A DNA stretch of 64,000 bases, taken from Cladocopium goreaui. Taxonomy: Eukaryota; Sar; Dinophyceae; Suessiales; Symbiodiniaceae. A program made the position numbers and the translations under genes. The stretch is taken from the NCBI GenBank assembly GCA_947184155.2, contig CAMXCT020003446.1, positions 333,618 to 397,617 on the forward strand, read 5' to 3'. Of this stretch, positions 22,900 to 33,616 are shown piece after piece; position 1 is the stretch's first letter; every line of letters begins with the position of its first letter. The notes under the pieces were generated by a model that made no database searches, was not told where the DNA came from, and saw only the letters and a list, made by a program, of their open reading frames with translations.

Positions 22900-25490
22900 G
22901 CTTGGAGAACGCTTCCCACATCATGGTTGCTTGGTTTCCCTGCATCCATGGACTCCATGGCGTTCGGCCCAAAACTGAGGCGACAATGATCAAGTAGGTT
23001 TTGAATTCCCCACAGATGGTGTAGATATCTGATACTGAGGTGTGAGACAAAAAGCCCAATTCCTATGCATTGATGACCAAACAAAAATGGCTATTTACCC
23101 AAGTTTTGACTATGGTACATGCTTTTCAAACCTGCACCGCCGCAATTTCGAGCCATGATAAGCAACAGAACCAGCATCAAGATATCCAGCACCAGACAAC
23201 TTGCAAAATGTCATGAGTTCCGGCTTGAATGAAGGTCTCAAAGATATTCACAACAGCATCTGCAAATCAGAAAATTCAAGGAACCTGCCTTCTCACACCA
23301 AAGCAGGGTGACCTCACAAAATGCCAGAATGCACGTGCGTTTGTTCTTCTGAAAGATTTGGGCACATTCGTTTAGACCACTTCTCAAGTTCCCATGGTTG
23401 GCCTGTCACCTTGCCTAGGCCCTCACCTGCTTTCACCTAATGGTGTCCTCAAAGAGGGGTCCAACGGGGTCCACCAGCAATGATTCCCTGAACTTCAGCA
23501 GCTGACTTTCATGAAAACCTCTGATATCCAGCGTGCGTCTTGATGGTGACCAGCAAACACAGTGCAACTGACGTCAGCATGAAGCACTGTACCTGGGAAA
23601 CAGCTGGCATCCAACGTCCAAATCTGAAAGCTGCGCCTGTGACAAATCTCTATCCCAAATCAGCACAAGCTGTCTAGATTCCTATCATTTCAAACCCTTC
23701 GGCTGGTGCAAAAATGTTGTCAGTCCAACTGGGAGCGTCAGCAACCGGCCTATGCGAAGAGTTGGATGTCTTGGCACACGTCTCCGGCGTTAGTCTTAAT
23801 TCCATTTAATGGGTCATGATTATGGACAGCCAAACCCAGACCTGGAAGGTTGCATAGAACTAAAGCTTGCCCAGCTGCTAGTCGCCAGCAAACCACATTG
23901 GCAAGGGTGTTATAGTTGCAAATCACACCGGTACAGCACGTGGCATGGCCAAGGAGCAGGCTGCGGTTCCTGTGAAGGCAAGGTCAGGGAAAACATGACC
24001 AAAACATGTTCAGCACTTCAACCAGGAGACGTGTTTGTTTAGTCAAGATTCTGTGGTGTCCAGAGCTGCAAACGAGGGGTTGCAGGTGTCTACACCAGTG
24101 TCTCGAAAAGGAGCCTCAAGATCTTCCTATTGCAATTGCGTGAAACAAAGTCCCAAAACGATTGGATTTCAACGGCCACGTGCGACAAATTTCAAGGCCC
24201 AGTGCCTTTAATGCGCATCCAAGTTGCCCATCAGCTTCGGCCTGAGCTGAAGAGCTACCAGCACTGTCAGCAGTAACCACCTTGTAGAACTATAAAACTG
24301 CAAGACCAATGCTGGTACCTGCTGGATCTAATCTTAAAACATCAAAATGTTTAGTCGCCACATTGTGCTTGAGGAAAAAATAGTGTGCAAATTTCGGCAG
24401 AAATAACACAAAACGATTGTACACCAGGGCTACAGAAGTGGAACGCTGTGTTTTTTGGTGTTTGCTGCTTTTTGCAAATGGTTTCTTTCAAGGTTTTATC
24501 TTCGTTTCAAGATTTGTTCCTGTTACACTAGTGGACATCGATATTGTCCCGATCTTGCTGCTAGTATCTGTTAAAGCCCAGACTTCCAAAAAACAAAACT
24601 ATAAATGGAGGCACCCAACGAGAATCCTACAACAAAGATCAAATATTACGCAACCTTCTTCTCTACACAGCGGTGCCTCAAAATTGCGGAATTACGCAAC
24701 TTGTTCAACCCTTATCAACTCTGTCTCCTCAAGTTGTTGGCTGAAGATCGGGGAATGACGCAACCTCCCCCTACGTACACATTGGTACCTCAAGATAGTG
24801 GCTTGCCTGATGACATATGTGCAAATTCATGTGTCTGTTGGAGTATCAGGGTGTCAGTCACTGTTTTTAGTCATGCTGAGCCAAGCTGTTGTGACTTGAT
24901 TCTTCCTATAATTGCGCTACATCCAAGTCCAACCAGGTGGAAATGCCACCAAGTTACTCATGCATACCTACATGTTGCCTTTTTGAGTACGTTCACAGGC
25001 GTTTGCAGAAAGATGGGTTTGTCTCGAAAATATGGGTACCAAGAATCGCCATGGTTTAAAATCTCATTTTCCCAATCAAATAGCCATATAGCGCAGCGAA
25101 ATGCTCAATTTTCATCAATTTTCAGACATACTATCATCATATTGCTTTTATGACCCCACTGTGTCCCAGTATATCCAATATGAACTAGTTGGTTTTATAC
25201 CCCCAGAATTTCGTTGGTCAAAATACCCCATTTTCAAACAGACCCAGATCATACTGAGATTGCAGCCGCATCCTCATTTCGCCGCTGACGCAGCCAGCAG
25301 GTCGCATACGCCAGCGAGCCGCCATGCATTGGTCAGGCGGAATGTTTCTGAATATAAATAATTGGGACCAGGGTGTTTTGTTACCAAATAATAAATATTG
25401 AAGGGGGCCTCCGAAAGTACTCAACAAAATGTGTATCTATATACACATATATTATATAAATATACATATATATATATATATATTGTATAC
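22900..25490. other. no firmly supported gene
   Basis: A 77-codon plus frame at 23809-24042 and a 182-codon plus frame at 24605-25153 lack family signatures. The latter contains degenerate ACGCAAC/CCTCAA repeats typical of noncoding DNA. 25440-25490 is TA-rich. Confidence 0.4.
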
Positions 25491-25493
25491 ATT

Positions 25494-26035
25494 GCCTAGA
25501 AGAGAAGACCTGATATCGCGCATATGCAGGTAAATGTAAAGCACGGCAAGTTGAAGCACTGTGTGAGGCCGAACATGCTCATGAGGACACAACTCTTTCT
25601 AGTTGAAAATGTTCATCAAAAAACACGAATTTGTTTAGTGGAAAATGCTCTGCGTTATTTTACACCTGCGGCATTGCCTAGAAGAGAAGACCTGAAATCG
25701 CGCGTATGCAGGTACATGTAAAGCACGGCTAGTTGAAGCAGTGTGTGAGGCTGAACATGCTCTTGAGGACACAACCCTCTCTAGTTGAAAATGTTCATCA
25801 AAAAAAACGAATTTGTTTAGTGGAAAATGCTCACGTTATTTTACACCTGCGGCATTGCCTAGAAGAGAAGACGTGAAATCGCGCGTATGCAGGAAAATGA
25901 GAAGAACGGCAAGTTGAAGCACTGTGTGAGGCGCAACATGCTCATGAGGACACAACTCTTTCTAGTTGAAAACGTTCATCAAAAAACAAAGTTGTTTAGT
26001 GGAAAATGCTCATCTTCAGCCACAGATCAATTATC
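25494..26035 (+). repeat. tandem repeat of about 181 bp, 3 units
   Basis: Units start with GCCTAGAAGAGAAGACCTGA-like sequence at 25494, 25676 and 25857. Each contains GTATGCAGG, AAGCACTGTGTGAGG, ATGCTCATGAGGACACAA, CTAGTTGAAAATGTTCATC and GTTTAGTGGAAAATGCTC. The third unit diverges after about 26005. Short ORFs in each unit are not conserved in length. Confidence 0.9.
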
Positions 26036-26199
26036 GCGTGGCCTGCGTGGCGGATCGTACTTCAAGTTGGAATAAATTGTTCTTTTTTTAAGCAAACCAG
26101 CTGATCCGCGATCCGCCATGTGATTCATATGAGCCCCGTCAGGAGTCTAAGGGGAGAGGGTGGCAGCAGCTAGTCAAGAGGAAAAACTTTTGTCCTGGT

Positions 26200-26209
26200 G
26201 TTGTATCTA

Positions 26210-26278
<69 letters not shown>

Positions 26279-26335
26279 TATCTACTCTCTCTACCTACCT
26301 ACCTACCTGCCTACCTATTTATCTATCAATATCTA
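26200..26335. repeat. TCTG/TCTA and TACC microsatellite
   Basis: (TCTG)n and (TCTA)n tracts at 26210-26285, followed by (CTAC)n to about 26320. Confidence 0.95.
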
Positions 26336-26386
26336 TCTTGAAAATTATATAGTATTAAGGATGAAACCAGGCTTCTCTTGTGATTA

Positions 26387-26769
26387 GTGTGTCATCCGTG
26401 TTTTGCGGTACTGCAAACGGAGGCAATGATCTTTGCCAATTCCATGGGGTCTTGGAAAGCACCCAACCCTTGCAGCATCGCAGGTGTGCAAAGCCCTACA
26501 ATAACTAGCGACGCCATGCGATACCTGTGGCAGATGAAAGACACCCTTTTGCACCTTTCCGTGACACAGTGAAAGATCGCGCCCATTTTGCCGCGGGCAT
26601 TGTTGGCATAAAGCGGTACGTCTACGTCACTGTGAGAGAAAGTGGACTTGTGCAATTCCGACCTCAGGTTGCATCGCGCAAAACTGATTGGTGGTTTCAA
26701 TCCCCCGGAAAAGTGTTAGGAGATATGAGCCATGTTCGATCATCCGCTTTTTGCAGGGATGGAAAATAG
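26387..26769. other. probable coding block, strand unresolved
   Basis: Both strands are open over most of this block. The minus frame (26392-26700) includes a hydrophobic run MASLVIVGLCTPAMLQGLG and ends in TGA at 26392. The plus frame (26527-26769) includes KDRAHFAAGIVGIKRYVYV and TDWWFQSPGK before a possible GT donor. Composition suggests an exon, but the strand cannot be decided by eye. Confidence 0.35.
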
Positions 26770-26932
26770 ATAAAGGTTGTAAGTTAAAAACAACAACCTC
26801 AAAAATGCAGAAACCACGCGCTTGCAAAGGAGACTGAAGGGTCTCGAGCAGTGTGGAGTTCCTTCCAAACATTGGTGCTCAAGGATGCGGTAAATCTGCT
26901 GAAAAAGTCAACATCAAGCACACTTACCGAAA

Positions 26933-27115
26933 ATGTTTGAGAAACAAGTGAAGGAATGTTGGAGGGCTCTTCTCAGGATGAAGTATCTGGATGAACGAAC
27001 CATCAACATTAACCAGATGGACAAGCGGCGATGGCTCCAAGGACACCTCCAAGAAGAATCAGAATCCACCTCAGCCCAAATAGCCCAGGAAATTGTACCT
27101 GACCGGATAGGATAA
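26933..27115 (+). CDS. possible exon or small ORF, helical charged protein
   Basis: A plus frame from ATG to TAA, 60 codons, with a markedly protein-like composition: MFEKQVKECWRALLRMKYLD, then NINQMDKRRWLQGHLQEESE and IAQEIVPD. It is predicted helical and charged. The opposite strand is also open but reads as less plausible. It could be a complete small gene or an exon. No family is recognised. Confidence 0.35.
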   Translation: MFEKQVKECWRALLRMKYLDERTININQMDKRRWLQGHLQEESESTSAQIAQEIVPDRIG

Positions 27116-27197
27116 CCGAAGCATAAATCTTATGGACTTGGCATGTCCCACATATATCTGGGCAAACCAATCATCAATAGAATCACTGAATGATAAG

Positions 27198-27303
27198 ACT
27201 GCTTAAAATCATCTTGAATAAGATTCACATCAAAATCGAATGGATCATCAGCCGGCAGGCTGTCATCGAAAAAAACAAGGTCCCAACTCGTCTTCTTGAA
27301 AGA
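27198..27303 (-). CDS. probable exon, acidic unknown protein
   Basis: The acceptor (ACATCCAG) at 27305-27304 precedes a frame reading FKKTSWDLVFFDDSLPADD, then FDFDVNLIQDDFKQ. The dense Asp/Phe pattern and clean acceptor support an exon. The donor is not obvious (no GT immediately after KQ), so the end is approximate. Confidence 0.5.
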
Positions 27304-27779
27304 CTGGATGTAGCAAGTTCTCAAACTCATCAGGAGGCCTCAGCCCGAGGAGAGGTATAGCATCACCCGACTAAAACGCTCACATTCATCTCAAACGATG
27401 GGATGCCGACATTCTTTGCATCGCGTAAGCATTGGACCTGTCACAGTCCAAATAGATTCTTTCATTAATCAAGCTTCACGGGCAACCATTGCCATTTGCC
27501 CAGCAAAACAACAGCGTTGTCTGCAACTTTGACCACTTAATTGGCCACATATATATATATATGAACAAAAGTCTCTGCTTGGCAAGTTGACCCATTTGCT
27601 AACTGACCAGTATGGACAGTAAGTTGAGCAAAATTCTACCATTTACCCAAATACCCCAAAAAGTTAACCTCATCCGTTCACTCATATCAAGAGTGACCAA
27701 GAAAGCATACCAGCCTGAACACATCTGTGGCCACGCTGATGTACTGCGCTGCCTTGAATCACAAGGCGAGTCCGACGAC

Positions 27780-27880
27780 AGAAGATCCCTTCTGGGTCAG
27801 AGTCTCCAACCGCTTCATGGAGATCTTCTGATTCAGCAATGCGCTCAGCTGATGCCTCAAAATGCTGCAAGAAGCAGTGA
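27780..27880 (-). CDS. possible exon, helical unknown protein
   Basis: The minus frame reads ILRHQLSALLNQKISMKRLE then TLTQK, with leucine-rich, coiled-coil-like spacing. A second minus frame over the same DNA (HFEASAERIAESEDLHEAVG) is also protein-like, so the phase is uncertain. Confidence 0.35.
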
Positions 27881-28239
27881 TTTCTGGATGATAATTTACC
27901 CAAGTTGGGGATGGTCAATTTTGACCCATGGCCCACAGCTATATGATGCTATATGACTATATGGGGCCCGTCGCCCTGGTGATATTTCACATCGAAGTTG
28001 CGCATAATTACGTGGATGTTCATCCTCTGAAAACTAGTTGTTCGTTGATTTTGACCGATAGACAAAACAAAACACGGATATCGAATTTCACAATGGTTTG
28101 ACTGACCTTTCGCATATGAAAATGGCGACATGAAAAGCGAAAACGGGTCTTAGCAACACCAACGATTCGACGAACAGACGATTTAACAATAGAAATGGGT
28201 CAAAGGATCACTTAGGACGACATTCAGGGATGTGTAGTT

Positions 28240-28400
28240 CAACCTTTAGGGTTAACTCCATTGGATACACACCTTTAGGGTTAATCTTTAGACCGGGTAC
28301 AGGGGACTGGGGACAGGGGACAGCGGGAACTACTAGAGGTAAGAGACACGACATCAAACACATTGGACTCCATTGGATACACACGTTCAGATGCGTCGAT
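28240..28400. repeat. short duplicated segment
   Basis: ACTCCATTGGATACACAC and TTTAGGGTTAA recur (28255-28285 and 28367-28385) around a GGGGACTGGGGACAGGGGAC stretch. No gene is seen. Confidence 0.5.
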
Positions 28401-28777
28401 ATATCTTTCTATTGATACTGTAGCCATGTATCTCCGACATAGTCCTAAGCGAACCAAAACATAGGCCTAAGCAAGGCACTGACCATAGAAATGGGGGCGG
28501 GGGCACGTCAACAGAATAAAATCAAGTTTTACCTGAGCGACTGAGTGTTACAAATGTTACAAGAAAAACCAGGAAACTCCAAACAAGAGATTCCAATGTG
28601 TTTCACGGAATCTGTTTTTTTTTGAACTCCAGGAGTTCAGCTAATGCCTCGGAGATCATATCAGTGCTGCCTTCCAAGGCAGCAAAAAAATCTCCCGGAC
28701 TCCTGGACTCTAACGCTTCGAACTAACAAATAACAACTCTATGAAAGCCCTTTCTATAGCAGGAATAACACATGGAT

Positions 28778-28852
28778 ATTTTTCAATGGTTTTCCTTTAT
28801 AAACCATCCAGCTATTGGCGTACCCCCATTTATGAAAACCCCCAGAAACCAA
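28778..28852. repeat. MITE-like fragment, family 2 (partner near 46.8 kb)
   Basis: TTATAAACCATCCAGCTATT followed by GGCGTACCCCCATTTATGA matches the reverse complement of 46808-46875 (GGTTTATAATGG, CCCCAATAGCTGGAT). The similarity extends over about 60 bp. It is interpreted as fragments of one short interspersed element in opposite orientation. Confidence 0.6.
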
Positions 28853-29309
28853 GCATTTTCATTGAGGTCCCGGCTCCAACCAAATCATCCTGGCACAAAA
28901 ATTGCTGAGGTTGGGTGTCAAAATCACAAAGTACAAAAAAAAATAGAAAACCATCAGATGATTCAAAAATCTAAAATACAACCTATTTTGGGGGAAAAAA
29001 CCGACAAAAATGGAACCCCTTCATGATGAGGGTGCATTCACGGGTCCACATGCCAAATTTTGGTTCTGGTTCAAACTTGGACGGTCGCAAAGTGCAGCCT
29101 CCAAAGCTTTGAACTTCTCCGGGCCCAGAGCCACACGCCGAGCCTTGGGAAAAACGGTGCGCAATGATGGTGCCGTAGCTGGGTGAATTTATGGAAGCCC
29201 ACAAACCCATTGTCACCAGTGTTGGTTTTGCCCAAATGAAGAAAATTACAACCTAGAATTCCGGCCGACGGCACAGGGGAACACGCCGAGGAAAAAAAAT
29301 TGTTGGGTT

Positions 29310-29875
29310 GCAAAAACGACAACAACAGCGACACCAACGACAACAACCAAAACAAACACAACCACAACAACAACAACCACAACCACAACCACAACCACAA
29401 CCACAACCACAACCACAACCACCACAACCACAACCACAACAACCACAACAACCACAACCAAAACCACAACAACAACCGCAACCGCAACCGCAACCGCAAC
29501 CACCACAACCGCAACCACAACCACACAACCACAACAACCACAACAACCACAACAACCACAACAACCACAACAACCACAACAACCACAACAACCACAACAA
29601 CCACAACAACCACAACAACCACAACAACCACAACAACCGCAACCACAACGACCACATCTACCACAACAACCACATCAAGCACAACAACCACAACAACCAC
29701 AACAACCGCAACCACAACGACCACATCTACCACAACAACCACATCAAGCACAACGACCACAGCAACCACAACGACCACAACGACCACAACGACCACAAGG
29801 ACCACAACGACCACAAGGACAAGGACGAGGACCCAGGACGACGACGACGACGACGACGGCGACGGCGAAACGACC
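29310..29875. repeat. CAA/CCA microsatellite, about 560 bp
   Basis: Almost pure CAACAA/CAACCA/CCACAA repeats, ending in (CGA)n and (GAC)n at 29820-29875. It contains an internal duplication of about 85 bp (the segment with ACGACCACATCTACCACAAC near 29648 recurs near 29717). Poly-Gln/Asn/Thr frames on plus and poly-Val frames on minus are artefacts. Confidence 0.95.
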
Positions 29876-30044
29876 CACAACCTGCAACCAAGAACCAACA
29901 ACCAACGACCAACAACCAACAGCTTCGGGCCAACAGCATCTGGGCGCAGAAAAATTATCCGGCAACTCTGATGGCATCGTCGGTGTGCGATGGCATCATC
30001 GGCGTGCGGATCTCTATAGTACAATGACTGAAGTAATTCTGTCA

Positions 30045-30384
30045 ATTTGATGGACTTGGGTCCCAATCTTTGGGCCCAATAACTTGCTTCGATCTCCGAC
30101 TGTTTTGCCAGAAATCATCCCTGAGGTCAAGGCTAACCATCCAGTAACAGGACCCATGGTCTTTCTCATCATCTTGTTGGTGTTTTGGCAGTAAGCGTCC
30201 TGCAACAAATGTGTCGTCTACATCAAGCTGTTTCACCAAAGTGGAACTCAAACCGCAGATAAACTGGTTCGTGCCTGTGACTTCAACCACTAAGTCAACA
30301 AACACCATCCACATCGGACCGGTCCCGCAAGTCCGCCCAGACCGGCAGTGTCTGCAGGTACTCCACTACCTGACGCGTAACCAG
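30045..30384 (-). CDS. exon pair, unknown protein
   Basis: Block 1 (30306-30384): acceptor CCCCAG, then LVTRQVVEYLQTLPVWADLR and DRSDVD, with a GT at 30305. Block 2 continues about 16 bp later after TTAG: VVEVTGTNQFICGLSSTLVK, QLDVDDTFVAGRLLP, WMVSLDLRDDFWQNSRRSKQ. The phase matches if the 16 bases (GT...AG) are removed, but that is too short for a normal intron, so a small frameshifting insertion is more likely. No family is recognised. The block sits among other minus-strand exons. Confidence 0.5.
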
Positions 30385-30874
30385 CTGGGGTCGTGACCTG
30401 GGGATGGCTGGGAGAACCTAATGAAACCACAAATGACCGGTCATAAGAATGAAATTCGGAACACACACCCATTCATGTAATAATCTTCTTTCAACAGTTG
30501 GAAAATTTTATAAGCCTCTTTCTTTCAATTCTCTCCTCTTGGGGAAGAGGAGGGTCGGTGTGTGGTTTATCACCTTTACCTTGATCAGCCCAGGAACCGC
30601 AGTTGGAGAATAAGCTGTGCATAAACGCGTGTGTAAACGACTGAAAGCATCCCATATATTATTGTGGCTGAACTATCAATCACCAACCTGATATAAGCTG
30701 GTTTTTAGCTTGTTCCCCCTACAACGTATCATTTGTGGTCAGGCTGTGATGTCATTGCAAATCAACCGAATATGCGGAAGTGTCCAGACATGGGGTATAA
30801 GGTATAAGCCATTGTCGCAGGAAGTTTAGAAGTCAAACCTCCGACAATATGGACAGGTGGGAAGAGTCAGAGAA

Positions 30875-31085
30875 GAGAAGAGAAGAGAGAAGAGAGAAGA
30901 GAGAAGAAAGAAGAAAGAAGAAAGAAGAAAGGCAAAAGCAGAAAGAAGATCAGAGAAGAGAAAAGAAGAGAAAAGAAGAGAAAAGAAGAGAAAAGAAGAG
31001 AAAAGAAGAGAAAAGAAGAGAAAAGAAGAGAAAAGAAGAGAAAAGAAGAGAAAAGAAGAGACAGAGGAAAGACAGAGGAAAGAAG
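30875..31085 (+). repeat. GAAAAGAA purine minisatellite
   Basis: GAGAAGAAAGAAG, then about a dozen copies of the 10-mer AGAAAAGAAG. Lys/Arg/Glu-rich frames are artefacts. Confidence 0.95.
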
Positions 31086-31384
31086 ATGCAGGTGCGCGGA
31101 AAGGTAGAAAAGTTGCGATTCACTGTGATTTTTCTAATGATTTGTGGCTCCAGAGGGTCGAAAAGTAGGCTCGCTAGCACTTTTTGCCCGCTGGGAGTTT
31201 TGTGTATAATATCTCTATGCCGTCTCATATAAGTCGGTGGCATGCTTTTCGTGACTGCAAGGAGTTTAGCATGTTGAAAAGTCACCCTTAGTTGCCAAAA
31301 CTTTGTCCACTAGTTTTCCACCGATTTTCCTTAAATTTTCTACTAGTTTTCCATTCAAAGCTCCGACTGCCAGGAAAGCCTGTC

Positions 31385-31505
31385 CAAAATCAAGCACAAG
31401 TCTTTTTCTTAGGGAACTGTATGTTGCTTGGTCTGTGCTTGGGCGCTATGTGCAACGCCTGAATGAAACATGCTATGACCAGCTCTTGGGTCATTGCTTG
31501 GGTCA
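31385..31505 (-). CDS. weak exon candidate
   Basis: The minus frame reads MTQELVIACFIQALHIAPKH then RPSNIQ. The plus strand is open too, and no convincing acceptor is seen. Confidence 0.2.
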
Positions 31506-32084
31506 TTGCTCCTGCACCCGTTGCATGCATGACCTGATTGTCAGGAAAAGTCAACCCTTCAGTCCAAGTTGGAATTGTCCACGTGCGAACGCATATTCTA
31601 TCATTGACGCAAGGTCATACCACAACGAACCAACTGTGCTGATTTAATTTTGTGATACAAAGTGAAACTTTAATAGACTACATACACGCCCACATTCGTG
31701 CTCTCATTGGATTTCGACAGCCTCAGCCGACAGAGCAACAAACAGACCCTCATGAGAGCCAAAATTTGTCACTGTGACCACGGAACTCCATTACCGTCAA
31801 GCCACTGCAGGTTGCCAAGAAAGCTGAGATTCACACTCACGCTGATGGTATCGTGAAACCATAGCAGTCTGACCTGAATGCGAGGCGGCAACAAAAATAC
31901 ATCAGAAAGTTGTAAACAATGACATCAATCTGAACCGAAGCATTGTCAAAAGCTGCTCAAAACAAAACACCAAGTGCCGGGCTTGGACGTGCCACGATTG
32001 ACTGGTGCTTCTTCATCTTCCAGAGTCCAATTTCCATCCTGCCGTGAGCAAACTTGAAGCACTGTTTCGAAAGGTCAGGTTAGA

Positions 32085-32247
32085 GCGGTGGATGGTGGAA
32101 GAAAATAGCGAAGCTGTCCTTCAGGCTGTAGATGTCAATCTTGGACTTTGCAATGGACAGTTTCTCCGTCTTTTCGATTGCCTGAAGCAAATACCGGTCC
32201 GGTCTGAGGAAGGGGCGAACTCGAACGAGGTCTCTAAGCACTGGGCT
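32085..32247 (-). CDS. probable exon, unknown protein
   Basis: The minus frame reads LRDLVRVRPFLRPDRYLLQA, then IEKTEKLSIAKSKIDIYSLK and DSFAIFFHH before a TAG near the end. It has highly protein-like alternation of charged and hydrophobic residues. AG dinucleotides lie just upstream (CCTCAAAG). Two other frames over the same DNA, one on each strand, are also open (for example minus LLRFEVDDLKEAQCLE), so the phase is not fully secure. Confidence 0.45.
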
Positions 32248-32820
32248 TCTTTGAGGTCATCAACCTCAAACCGAAGCAATACCGAGCCGTCGACTGCGGC
32301 AACTTGGATGAAACATTCAAAAACACTTGGTAAGTAAACCTTGCACACATGATGGAGTGGCTGAGCCGACTACATCGGAAACGTTGTTAGATTACGTGAA
32401 GCATGACAAGCCCGCAAGAAGGGCATAGCCAAGTTAAGGTCATTACGTTCGCCAACTCTCCCTTGACTTGGAAAGCGTTGCCAATCTCCTTGAATGTTCC
32501 ACCGTCCTGCAATTTCAAACAGGCGCTGGGCGAGTGAACAAACCATTTGCATCCTAACCTACCGCTAGTCAGAGGAACCTCGAAAAGGAACAAAGGCATA
32601 AACTGTTGCATTGACTTTTGCAAATTACAAAGCTTTTGTTTGATGCTTGAGTGGGAGAAATGATGGAACACAACCCTACTTTTATTCACCAATCAACACC
32701 GCTTTTTGCACAGGAATTTTGCAAAGGAACAAAGAAAACGAACATAGGGATGTAAAAAACAAGGTTGCTTCTTTAACACTTGCTGTATCACTCAAAAGGT
32801 GAGATGTTGAGGTGGGAACA

Positions 32821-33335
32821 GACAAAAGGGCACAGCAAAGGAACAAGGGCATGGCAGAAAAACATACAAAGTCTTTAGTCTAAATCCTGTCTATCAATCG
32901 CAGGAAGATTATTGGAACATATGTTTAAACAAATCCTGAGGAATGAACAACCCTGCAATCTTGTCCCCAAAAGTCCTGAACCATACCAAGTTCGTAGCAT
33001 GACAGTGTATTTTCTTGCACAGTGGACTTACCCTTAATCACGCTTTTAGTTTGGGGCATGGCTTTTCGATAATAAAAGTTCTTCCTACACCTGACAAAAG
33101 GGCACAGCAAAGGAACAAGGGCATGGCAGAAAAACATACAAAGTCTTCAGTCTAAATCCTCTCTATCAGTCGCAGGAAGATTATTGGAACATATGTTTAA
33201 ACAAATCCTGAGGAATGAACAACCCTGCAATCTTCTCCCCAAATAGTGCTGAGCTGTCTCAAGAACATAAAATGACACAGTATTATTTTGCATAGCGGGC
33301 TTACACATAATCACATGTTTGGCTTGGGAGGAAAG
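32821..33335. repeat. tandem duplication of about 250 bp, offset 272 bp
   Basis: GACAAAAGGGCACAGCAAAG and the following about 240 bp (32821-33075) recur at 33093-33335 with scattered substitutions (CTTTAGTC/CTTCAGTC, TTGTCCCCAAAAGT/TTCTCCCCAAATAG). The landmarks GGAAGATTATTGGAACATAT and AACAAATCCTGAGGAATGAA are shared. Confidence 0.9.
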
Positions 33336-33616
33336 TTACATTAACACCATCACCATGTAGTTTGCTGCTGAGTTGGCATAGACATGATTGTTTAAATCGT
33401 AGAACCCAATACAATAGTGCTTCCTTGGTGGAGCAACTGACTGGCACCGGTCACTCCTGTCCTCCTTTAGTTGCCTCACCCACACTGCTCCAGCTTGTGG
33501 TCTGGTGATGCCTTGCGTTCAACATGTTCAACCGAGAAGGGATGGAGAAAAAATGGTTCGCGTTTCCGATAAATGCTCCTGAAAGATTGAGAAACAAACT
33601 GCAAAATGACTGGGGC

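Noticed and set aside
24605..25153. 182-codon plus ORF
   Set aside because: Contains degenerate noncoding repeats, and residue composition looks random.
29071..30066. 331-codon poly-Val/Leu minus ORF and poly-Gln/Thr plus ORFs
   Set aside because: Direct translation of a CAA/CCA microsatellite.
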